In this document: positions 21,008-30,857 of the stretch, one piece after another
Layout: every line of letters starts with the position of its first letter
Numbering within the stretch: position 1 is the stretch's first letter
From: Madurella fahalii
Lineage: Eukaryota; Ascomycota; Sordariomycetes; Sordariales
Assembly: GCA_029876055.1 (NCBI GenBank)
Contig: CM056876.1
Coordinates: 2,418,001 to 2,482,000, forward strand
Direction of reading: 5' to 3'
DNA length: 64,000 nt
Notes under the pieces: generated by a model
The model's input: only the letters and a program-made list of their open reading frames with translations
Database searches by the model: none
Told to the model about the DNA's origin: nothing
Program-made: the position numbers and the translations under genes

Positions 21008-23097
21008 GATAATGCTGAGGACAAGCTTGATCGATCGGAAGGTCCCGAATTGGAAGCATGGGAATCTTTTCGAACTTGGCCGTCGTTCGAAGACAACCCA
21101 TCAAGATGTAACGTAGCAAAGGCGATTCTACTTCTTAGGGCAGTGAGGATTTACATGATCATTGGCCTGGCGCAGGGGAATGCCACCAGGCCTAAGGGAG
21201 AATAGTTGTTTACTTCGAGGCCGGGCCGAGTCATATAACAGTACGGAGTAATGTGCACCATCCTCACGGTTTTAGTACTGCCATTATATCTTAGGCATGC
21301 TAGCAATTGACAGAGGCTGACAGCATTAACATAACTCAACCCTTAGCTTCAACATCACAGCATTCAAAGCAGTGTCATGAAGAGCCAAAGCCTAACCGCA
21401 TCTGATGGGCCTGTAATAACCGCCTGCAAATCACCATTCTAATATGAACTACACACAGGTCATCAAGATGTTGCCAGTGAGGCCCCTGCAGACAGCGGAC
21501 AGCATCAAACTGCCTTGAAGGATGTTGTTATACTCGTAGCTCAGCCCGCAGCCTCTTTCGATGAGCACGTCACCCGGATAGTCTGATCACCGAACTCGTA
21601 ACAAAATGCACACAAACGAGGGGAGAGAAGAGAGAGAGGGGAAGGGATAGGGTGAAGGACAGAAATCATGTATAGAGGGGAAAGCGAAGAGATGAAACAA
21701 GAAGAAACGAATAAAAATAGGGGTTGAGTTCTACAGAACGTGTAGTATAGTTAGATCCTTCTGATGGTTCGAAGAGATGCTCTCTTCAAGTTTATCGTTA
21801 TCGAGGAGGAAAAACAAAACAAAACAAAACAAAACAAAACAAAGTAGTGTCTACCATAGCCCGGCTATATAGCTGGCTAAAGCTGCTTGTTTACATCGTA
21901 GCAGGCTTCGAAATCTAGAACTACCGAGTTCAGTACAGTAGCTTGCTGTAGTAGACGGTACATATAATGCTTCTTTGCATAGCTGTCTTTTATCAGAGAC
22001 TTTCAATGACAAGCTGCCCTTAGTTGCTTACTGTAGATCTGAGCATTCAATACGGCCAATGTCTGCGGTGATCCAGTTTACTTGCACATGTGTGTTTGCC
22101 AGCCATCGCTTCGGAATAGAGAGGGACACCTGACAGGCCCCTTTACGGGCCACGAGGCAGGGCTACGGGATTAAACTGGTCAACATCATTAGAAAACACA
22201 CCGCACTGAATGGGCTTGAAAGACTGATGAAACACTCGGCATGCCGCCGAGCGCTACGCACAACGTTGTCTAACGGAGAGCGTTCCCTGGTCCAGGTGCG
22301 CTGTGTTGCCTCCAGGCCAATCGTAGCACAGCCTTGACTTCCCCACACAGCGCCAAGCCGCCGAGAAACCCCCAAAAGCTTGTTCACATTTACCGAGGGC
22401 TCCCGCTCGTGCACCTTCAACGTCCCTTGCCATTCACCTGGGCCGGGCCCGGCTTTGGACCGCTGCCATGCGCTTGTGCAAGAGAAGATGAGCGATCCGG
22501 CGTGAGATAAGTAATAGCGGACGGCGATGGCGTTAACATTGACCGGGTAATTAAATAAAGTGAGTTGTATTAGAAGTGTAGCGTCATTGAAGGAGTCCTG
22601 AAAACGCAGGAGCACACCACGGCGGATTTGAGCTGGTGAATCTTTTCCTTGATGGCATCCGGAAAATGTACGGAGAAAGCTGGTCCTCTGAATCCGCGTT
22701 ACTTCGCTCTGCGAGAACCAGTAGCTTCCATTAGCATGCACCACTAAGGACCGTCGTCGTGCGGCCAAAGTGGGTTGGGTGCTCATTAAGGTGCTTCGGA
22801 CGATGCGGAGATAATCAGTCGCCCCGATGCGAAACAAGGACGGAGGAAAGAGGAAGTCGGTCTGGTGACCTCGCACCCATCGCCCTCTAAGCTTCACTCC
22901 TCCGCACCGTTCCTTCCTCCAACTCATCAAGGGCCACTGGCAGCTTGCGCTAAGCCAACCCCCGCTTCCATACAGGTTGGATCTGTCTTCATTTGACTTC
23001 TGACCATTTTCTTCGTCTCCCAAATTCCTCTCCTCGGATCTCGCGCACCCTCTACCTAACTTTCTCAGCTGATCGAAGTAACAAGCGAGTCGCAAGG
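21008..23097. other. 2.1 kb intergenic region
   Basis: Between the P450 and the MFS permease. It includes an (AAAAC)6 tract and several short palindromic words (CAGTACAGTA near 21931, TACGGAGTA near 21244). A minus-strand frame of 310 codons (22163-23095) shows no domain and was rejected as a gene. Confidence 0.5.
21811..21840. repeat. (AAAAC)6 microsatellite
   Basis: Six perfect copies of the pentamer AAAAC in intergenic DNA. Confidence 0.97.
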
Positions 23098-24939
23098 ATG
23101 GATTTACCTCACCATCAAAATCGGGGGCTCAAACTTGCGGCCCTGGAGATTGAGCACCAGGAGGTGCAGCGAAAGTCGCTCTGGATGTCGCTCCTCCCTG
23201 TTATCGCCTGTGGCGCGGGGTTGTTCTCAGATGGATATATCAACAATGTACGTGTCATGCCCCGGTCACATCGATCTGCTGGATTTCTTCATATATCCAC
23301 CCATGTATGAACGGCTTGCTGAAAACGTGGGTTACTCGCCCCGCTTGACAACTAGGTCATCGGATCGGTCGTTACCATCCTAGCAATTCAGTACGGCGAT
23401 CTGTGGAGTTCCTCGAATGCGAAGCACTTCCTGGGAGATATCGCCTTTGCGGGCACGGTTGTCGGACAGCTTGTCTTTGGATACCTGTACGTGTTGAGAG
23501 TGATTAGTGGACTCGTTCGCTATCGGGGTTACTAAACTGTCTGGTGGTCTCCCTCAACAGGTCGGACAAGTGGTCACGCACTAACTCCCTGGTACTCTCG
23601 ACTATCATCCTGGTCGTATTCACTGCCCTCACGGCCGGCTCGTACTACCATGGCGACGCTATCGGCATGTTCAATATCCTGACGGCCTGGCGGTTTTTTG
23701 TACGTTGGCGCCTTTCGTATCGTCGGGAGTTCTCCGATGTCTGACGTTTCGTGTTAGGTTGGAATTGGGATCGGAGGCGAATATCCTGCTGGAAGTGTGG
23801 GATGCGCAGAGTCCACGAATGAACTCAAGTCCGGGACGCGAAATATGTGGTTTATCATCTTCACAAACACCATGATTGATTGGGTGAGTATTTCACACTA
23901 CTTTGCAAGAAACCTGACTAAGTCGAGGAAGGGCTTTGTGTTTGGCGCATTCGTCCCGTACGTTGTCGCGGCAGCCTGCAGGAACCAACATTATGATACG
24001 ATATGGCGTACCAGCCTAGGTATCGGTGTCATCTTCCCCACCGTCTTGTTGGTTCTGCGTGTCTTCTTGAAGGAGCCCGAGGAATTCCAAAAGCACTCAA
24101 TGAAGTATGCCAAGATACCGTATCGGCTGGTTCTCCGCTTCTACGGCTTCCGCCTTATGGTAGTCAGCTTGGTCTGGTTTATCTATGATGTGAGTTTCTT
24201 TTCGGCCCACTCTAGGCCAAACCATGATCATGTCTCACAGCCCTAGTTCTCGGCATATTCGTTCGGCATCTATTCCTCCACCATCCTTGCCAACATATTC
24301 GACACCGCCGAGGCCCCGCTCACCACAGTTTTCGGCTGGAATACCGTCATCAACTTGTTCTACATACCCGGCACCATGCTCGGCGCGCCAGTCTCTGACT
24401 GGGTCGGGCCCCGGTACGCCTTGGCCGGCGGCGTCACGCTGCAAGCCATCGTGGGCTTCATCATGGCAGCCAACTACGGCAAGCTTGCCCAACCACACAT
24501 GGTGGGCGCCTTTGCCGTCGTGTACGGTATCTTTCAGTCGCTTGCCGAGGCAGGGCCGGGCAACAATATCGGCCTTATCGCAGCCAAGACGTGTGCCACC
24601 GGCGTGCGTGGTCAGTATTATGGTATTGCGGCAGCGATCGGCAAGCTTGGGGCCTTTGTCGGGACGCTGGTGTTCCCCTACATTATTGCAGCGGCCGGTG
24701 ATTCCGAGACGCTGTCGGCGCAATACCCTTTTTACGTTTCGAGCAGCTTATGCATCCTCAGCGCGGTCATCGTCTTAATCGGTCTGCCGCACATCGGGCA
24801 AGATTCAATCGTCGTTGAGAATGAGAGGTTCCGGAAATATCTCGAGAAGAACGGGTACGATACCCGACAGCTTGGACTCAAGAAGGGGGTGACCCTGGAC
24901 TCTCTAGATTCCGGAAGTTCCGATGTTAAGGCGGCCTGA
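23098..24939 (+). CDS. MFS permease, glycerophosphodiester/phosphate transporter type (GIT1/PHO84-like)
   Basis: Spliced model: 23098-23247, 23356-23486, 23561-23699, 23758-23883, 23932-24189, 24247-24939, giving 498 residues with about 12 membrane spans. Spans include the segments around LLPVIACGAGLFSDGYINN, FLGDIAFAGTVVGQLVFGYL and LSTIILVVFTALTAGSYY. The first loop signature GYLSDKW and the span-4 GIGIGGEYPAGSVGCAESTNE are characteristic of the phosphate:H+ symporter branch, which includes glycerophosphoinositol permeases; MWFIIFTNTMIDWGFVFGAF supports the latter. It probably takes up glycerophosphodiesters or phosphate at the plasma membrane. Intron 4 (23884-23931) is 48 nt, a multiple of three without a stop, so retention would add 16 residues. 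The C-terminal tail is cytosolic. Confidence 0.92.
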
Positions 24940-25474
24940 TGGGGAATTGTGCGAGGATGCCCTAAGTGGGTACCATGGACCCCCACCCAGTCTGGTGGTT
25001 GGTATTATTGTTGTTCTCTGCGTTCCTCTTTGTGGTCAAAAGGACCTAGGTGCGATGTCTCTTCGCTATGTGCGCCAGCGCATGTTCCGCCTCATGAGCG
25101 ACTCTACTATTACACGGCTGTTTGGTCAGCAGGGAATAGCGATGTGTATCTAGGATGGAAACTGGGGATGAGATAGCGGCCTATTTCGTTTTCGTGGAAG
25201 CCGCATTCCTTTAGGTTTCTTGCTTCGATTCCCGAGCGAGAAGAATGCACAGAGTTTGACAAGACTTACTCTCTTATGACTCGCGCAGCCGGCTGCACCA
25301 AGCATCGTCCTAGCAGTCCTCAATCGTCATTTCATCTGATGTCCCAGTCAAGACTCTTGAGATAATGCGGTCGTCAGATGTTGGGAGGAACCCCGGTATG
25401 AAAAGTCTAAGGTCTACTAAACCGTAGCAACATCTCATCGTACATCTCGCTTTACATTCCAGGTCTCGTAGCGC
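24940..25474. other. intergenic, convergent 3' ends
   Basis: Between the stops of the MFS permease and the type III PKS. Nothing recognisable beyond presumed 3' UTRs. Confidence 0.55.
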
Positions 25475-27029
25475 TCAATCCAGCTCGATTCCTTCCAGGG
25501 CCTCACTTATAAATGCCTCGTCCTCCCCGCCCTGCCTACTACCACCCCTCCCTACCCCGCTGTCTGACGAGTCACCGTCTCTCCTCGTTCTCTGCTCGAC
25601 TTCCCCGTCCTTCTCGGCAACCTCATCGGGCCCCTCGCTCTCACCATCCTCGCTTCCCGCACTCGCCTCGCTCTCCGTCTCGGGCGGCGTCTCCATCCCC
25701 AATCTCCCCGCGGCACGCGTACCGCCACCACCACCGGGCACGGCAAGACCAAGATTCCTCCGCAGCAAGCACATCTCGACCGTGATGCCCGGGCCGAATG
25801 CGCACCCCACGACGTGCTCCTTCAAGTTGGCGCTGCCGCCGCCGGGCGCCAGCGCGTCCATGTCCTTGTGGCGCAGGCGGTCGAGCACGCTGAAGATGGT
25901 GGCCGAGCTGCTGTTGCCGTGGTTGATGTACGTGTCGTAGCTGGCGCGCATGTGCTCGGGCGAGATGCCGAGGGCGCGCTCGGCGTTGGTGAGGATGGTG
26001 GCGCCGCCCGGGTGCATGGCCCAGTCAAAGTCGGAGGGCTGTGGTTGGTGCTGTGATTGTCGTTCCTGTTGTTTTCCTAGCGTGGCGATGGTGGTAGTGG
26101 GGGCACAGGCGAGGAGGGCGGCGAAGGAGGGCTGGAGGATGGACTGCGTGAGCTGCGGGATGCGCGGGGACAGGACGACCTTCCACCCCGCCGGGTCGAC
26201 GTCGAAGCCGAGGTCGGACTCGGTCGAGGGGATTGTCTGGTGCGTCCAGGTGAGAAGGGAGTAGATGGGGGGTGGGAGGGGGTGCGCGGGAGACATCGGG
26301 ATGTCGTTGGAAAGGAGAACGGCGCTGGCGCAATCACTGAAGAGGGTTGCGCCGATGCGGGTTTCTTGGAGGTCGTGGATGCTCTCGAGTTCGCTGCGTA
26401 CCAGGGTGGTGCTGATCTCGAGGGCCACGACCAGGATGCGTGCCGGCTTCCGTTGCATCGTGTGGCCCAAGCAGAGGTTCGCTGCTGTGCGGAGGGCGGC
26501 GAGCCCGCCGCTGCAGCCTACCCCGTGGAGGAGCACCTTCTCGACGGTGTGGTTCAGGCAGAGCTCTCGCGCGACGAAGTGGTCGTAGCCTGGGTTGGCC
26601 GAGTCGGTGCAGGTTGTTGATACCATGTGCGTCACCTGCGCGGCGTCCACATGCGCCTCGGCGAGGGCTTTCCGCGCCGCGCTGACGGCCAGCGGGACAC
26701 CGGCTGACATGAACATCTTGTGGAGGTCGGCGATGGTCGGCGGGGCAGGCTGGTTCACCAGGGGGTGGTCGGGCGTGCCTATCGAGGAGCGCTGGTCGAT
26801 GCCGGTGTACCGGTTGATCGAGAGCACTTTCCGCATTCTGGTAGAGGGGTGTGTTAGTGACCTCTCAGTTCACTCCGGCCTCAAAGGGGAATGCTCACGC
26901 AGGAGAGTCTGGGTAGTAAAGCTTGCTCAGCGTGTCCAGCGCATCCGGCTTGAGGCTGTGGGGAGGGTACTGCGTGCCGAGGCCCAAGATGGAGAGGCCC
27001 AGCTCTTCAGATTCGGCTTGCGCAGCCAT
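25475..27029 (-). CDS. type III polyketide synthase (chalcone/stilbene synthase superfamily)
   Basis: Spliced model: 27029-26899, 26837-25475, giving 497 residues. The Cys-His-Asn triad is intact: Cys152 in HGVGCSGGLAALR, His319 in DWAMHPGGATIL, and Asn352 in YINHGNSSSATIF. Cys152 falls at about the number of the nucleophile in the Neurospora 2'-oxoalkylresorcylic acid synthase. The CoA-loop equivalent is GCAFGPGITVEM near residue 390. Fungal type III PKSs condense a fatty acyl-CoA starter with malonyl-CoA into alkylresorcinols, resorcylic acids or pyrones in the cytosol; the exact product is unknown. After about residue 405 the protein continues as a tail of about 90 residues rich in Gly, Glu, Asp and Ser with no catalytic motif. 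Convergent with the MFS permease. Confidence 0.95.
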
Positions 27030-28418
27030 TCCTACCAGGAGGAGGTGCTGTGATAGCTCAATTGATAGCTTCGGAGGATTATAGGGTCGGTATTGGCTGT
27101 GTCCGTTGGAATTGGAACGGAAGCTTTGAGCGGCCGGCACCAACCGATAGCTGATTAGCTCTGCAGATGATGGCGTCACTGTCCGAGACCAATTGGGCAA
27201 CCGTGGATATTCTAGTGGCCGCTATCGACGTTTTCGGTCAGCACGTCAAGAAAGGGAAGGGCTTAGCCGAATTTGGGGCCAATATGTAGAGCAGACGTCG
27301 ATGGCTGGGGTGAACAGATGGATATGCCAGGCACAGGCACGCGACGAGCGCAATTATTAAGTATACACGGATCATAGCGCTCCCTTGGAATTCAGCATCT
27401 GAAACTCGGCGACAAACAGCCCGGCTGTCGCATCGAGATCTCGGATAGGAAAGGTGCTAAGTGAAACACCCTGGACGCAACCCCGGCTCGAGCAGGAACA
27501 AGCCCCAAGTATGCGGCCGACCGATGCGAGGTAGTTCTGGTGCGCGTCATCCATCTTATTTCCCGTTCTTGGCCCCATCATCGACATCATCCACGGAGGA
27601 GACACCGCCGTTGCTGGATTGCGACTCTCTACCTGCGTTACGTGCACATTTTCCAACATTGTCCTCGGCCGTTGCCGTCTTATGCAGGGCTCCTGCACAG
27701 GACAATCTTAGAAAACGCGAGCTGCAGACCGCAGCAGTGCGTTAGAGCAAACAGGAGGGGCAGGAGAATAGGGCGACGTCACAAACCTACGAGCTTGGCC
27801 TAGGCGCTAGACAAAACGTCCTTGCATCTGATGACAGGGTTACCCTCCACTCTACTGTAGTAGTACAGTACAGTGATGTCGGGTGGTGATAGGGCAGGGA
27901 TCCAAGGGCTTATGATTGGTCGTTCACTCTGCCGGAGACGGCGGGAGAGCCGAAATTCTGAACAGCGGACAGGGATGCGAAAGGTTCCGGGCTGCTGGGC
28001 CGCTGAAGGAGACCTGGGGGAACCAGTGTTCATCCAGGGCTTACTCACGACCTAGGGGCTGTGCTTTTGGGCTTGCGAGAGTCCGATGGATCCGGCTTAA
28101 ACAACACCAACGGCCATGTTGCGCTTCGGGGCTGTTTGGGGAGGCAACGGATATCGGATAAGAAATTCCAAGATACTCCCCCGACTGAATTACCCAGTAC
28201 CCAACCTGAACGACGTAATTACTATGATGATACAGGTGCAACCAGAGTAGCAAGAGGATGAGGTATCAAAAACGTTTGCCATCCACTGCCGTCCGTAGCG
28301 CAACCCATCCGACCAAAAACCCGCAACCATTTTGTGAGCTGATCTAGCTACATGCCGCACCCCCGATACTACCCCTTGAGATCCATTTAGCAGACTATCC
28401 TCTTCCCCCTTACTGCCC
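27030..28418. other. intergenic, 1.4 kb
   Basis: Promoter side of the type III PKS and 3' side of PEX11. It holds a TAGTACAGTACAGTG word near 27861 and no supported gene. Confidence 0.5.
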
Positions 28419-29197
28419 TTATGCCGTCTTCTTCCACTGCAGGTATACGCCAATCAAACTGCTCAATGTACCAGCAAGGCCGACAAAGCCATCGTCAAAG
28501 GCGACCCAGTTCAGGGCCGACAGCGGCACCGTCAGATCGCAAAGATCCGAGGTCAGCTGGAGCCGGCTGGCTGTCCGCTCCCTGGTGACAAAACAGTCAG
28601 TAGCCGTCGTGCGCATTTCACCTTCCTGGGGAGAAGACGGGACAAAGGGACTCACATCGCAATCCTCTTGCTCTCAAGCACACCCTCGCCCTCCTTGCGG
28701 TCGACCCTCGCCTCGCGCTGCTGGAGCTGGTACAGGGTGTATAGCTGCGCAACGACGCTGCACGCCAGGCCGGCGGCCCAGAAGCGGTAGGCCTCCTGTT
28801 GGAAGCGCTTGGCCGAGGGGCTCTTGCGGATGCCCGCCGCGTCGAGCAGGGTAGCGAGGTCCATGGTGAGGTAGCCCGCGTAGCCGAGCTGGCGGCCCAC
28901 GGCGGCGTAGCGCAGGACCGGGTCCATCGTCTTGGCGTCGGCGGCGACGGCAGCCGCCTTGAAGTGCTCGACGTTCTTGCCTGCGCGCAGTACCTTGCGC
29001 ACGAGGCCAAATTGCTTCTTCACAGTCTCCCACGGCTGGATTGACGCCTGCGGCCGGTTCGTCCGCAGCAGGTACCACGCGTAGAAGCGCGCAAAGTACT
29101 GCAGCGTGCGCAGCAGCTTGTCGCGCCCGACCGTCGTCGCCACATACTTGAGGTAGTGCGACACGGCGGGGTGGTAGATGACTGCGTCGGCGACCAT
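28419..29197 (-). CDS. PEX11: peroxisomal membrane protein PEX11
   Basis: Spliced model: 29197-28656, 28581-28419, giving 234 residues, as expected for Pex11. The N-terminus MVADAVIYHPAVSHYLKYVA and following TVGRDKLLRTLQYFARFYAW match the conserved amphipathic-helix region that remodels the peroxisomal membrane. Other family blocks are QFGLVRKVLRAGKNVEHFK, LGYAGYLTMDLATLLD and the C-terminal hydrophobic FVGLAGTLSSLIGVYLQW. Pex11 drives peroxisome elongation and proliferation and may also form a pore for small metabolites. The intron joins ESKRIA to MERTASRLQLTSDL. It is not cotranscribed with neighbours, but a PTS2-bearing thiolase lies in the same window. Confidence 0.95.
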
Positions 29198-29675
29198 TTT
29201 CGGCTTCTCGTTTATTCCTCCTTTGTATCTTCGTTTCGTTCCGTTCGAAAGTAGGCTCGGATTTAATTCGCGGCGTGGCAAAGACGCGCGGAACCGCGAG
29301 GGATTAAATCGAAGCAGATAAACTATGATTGCTTCACGATTCGGGGTCGGGAGGGAGCGGAATCCACAAAGGGATGGATGGCCTGCCACATGCCGAGGTA
29401 GCGTCCGACGCGGGCGCATTGAGCCGCTGCAAACTGCGACCCGACTGCGAAAGCTAGCGGGAGCAGAGCGGGGCTTGTTTCGGCTGATGAGAGAGAGGGG
29501 GCCGAGCCATGGAAGGGTTAGGGTTTACTGTGGCTTGTGAATGGTCGCCCGTGACATCAGCCCCTCAGGAACTGATTCGGGTCACTGGCGGCAAATTACT
29601 CATAAATCGCAGTGATAACGCCCCAAAGTAAACTGTCGCATAATGTATGCCAGCACAATAAGCATCTATAACTGT
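29198..29675. other. intergenic
   Basis: PEX11 promoter and 3' region of the nitronate monooxygenase. No other signal found. Confidence 0.5.
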
Positions 29676-30857
29676 CTATAGCTTGGGCGAAGAAGCGAAC
29701 AGGCCGGTCCTCTCCTTCAGCGTCTCCTCAGCCTCCTTCTCGATCCTCGCAATAAGGTCCTTGCAAGTCGGGATATCGTGGATCAGACCAATCACTTGCC
29801 CAGCGGTCCAGACGCCGTATTCGGGATCACCTTTGATGAACACCTCACGCCCGCGTTTGCCGCTGACGTAGGGCGCGACCTCAGCGAACTCGCCGGTCTT
29901 GCTCTCGCACTCGACCTTGAGCGCCTGCTCCGTGACCTTGTTACGGTACAGACGAGTCGTGTTACGCCAGCGCCGTAGTAGAAGCGCTGTGTCGGTCTCC
30001 TGGGCCTTGACGATCTCCTCCTTGATCTTGTGGTGGATCGGACTTTCAACCGTACACATGAACCGCGTGCCCATGTTGATGCCGCATGCGCCGAGGCACA
30101 GTGCCGCGGCCAACCCCTGACCGTCGGCGAAGCCGCCCGAGGCGATGAAGGGCACCTTGAGCGTCTGCCGGGCCCGGCTGAGGAGGATGAAGTTTGTGAT
30201 GTCTGACTCGCCGACGTGGCTAGATACAACGTGTAAGCGTTCTGAGTCTCATCTGTCATGTGCGCACGACCTACCCAGCACACTCGAAACCGTCGATGCT
30301 CAAGAAGTCCACGCCAAGCTTCACGGCAGACTGAGCATGTCGGATGGTGGTGCACTTGTGAAGGACGATGCACCCAGCTCTCTTGAGCTTGGCAATGACG
30401 GGTCCTGGGGAGTTGCCGGCTGTCTCGACAATCTTGACGCCCTCGTCAATGACAACCTGGGCGTAGGCGTCATAGTCCGGAGGCACAAGCGCGGGCAACA
30501 GGGTGATGTTGACACCGAACGGCTTGCTCGTCATCTTCCTGCACCTGCGAATCTCTTGGCGGAGCCCCTCCGGCTCGGGCCAGATGAGCGCCGTAATAAT
30601 ACCCAGGCCGCCCGCATTGGATACGGCACTCGCCATCTCGGCGGTGCCAACATGCTGTTTCCGGTGTTAGCTGCGCTTGCTTATTCCTACTGATGAGCGT
30701 GATCTAACTTGCCTGCATACCACCCTGTACAACAGGCACTTTATATCATGAAATATCAATATCCATCTAACTGCTTAATCGGTCCATACCGACCTGCTCG
30801 GGGGGCATACATACCAGCGATGCCGAGGCGGCGGGTGAGTTCTGTGTTGAAGGGCAT
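29676..30857 (-). CDS. nitronate monooxygenase (2-nitropropane dioxygenase family)
   Basis: Spliced model: 30857-30815, 30738-30713, 30654-30275, 30219-29676, giving 330 residues. Exon 2 is a 26-nt microexon encoding VPVVQGGMQ, the FMN phosphate-binding start of the family. The intron after it (30712-30655) has a GC donor (CAG|GCAAGT). TIM-barrel motifs follow: HVGTAEMASAVSNAGGLGII, KPFGVNITLLP, and FECAGHVGESD containing the catalytic His. Near the C-terminal half are IASGGFADGQGLAAALCLGA and GINMGTRFMCTVES, the FMN-binding loops. The enzyme is an FMN-dependent oxidase of alkyl nitronates; the physiological substrate is unknown, often considered detoxification of propionate-3-nitronate. It is slightly shorter than some homologues, but no core block is missing. 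Confidence 0.93.

Noticed and set aside
22163..23095. Minus-strand open frame of 310 codons upstream of the MFS permease
   Set aside because: No domain, no signal or membrane pattern and irregular composition (many Arg, Ser, Trp, Cys); it lies in promoter sequence. Kept as an open chance frame.
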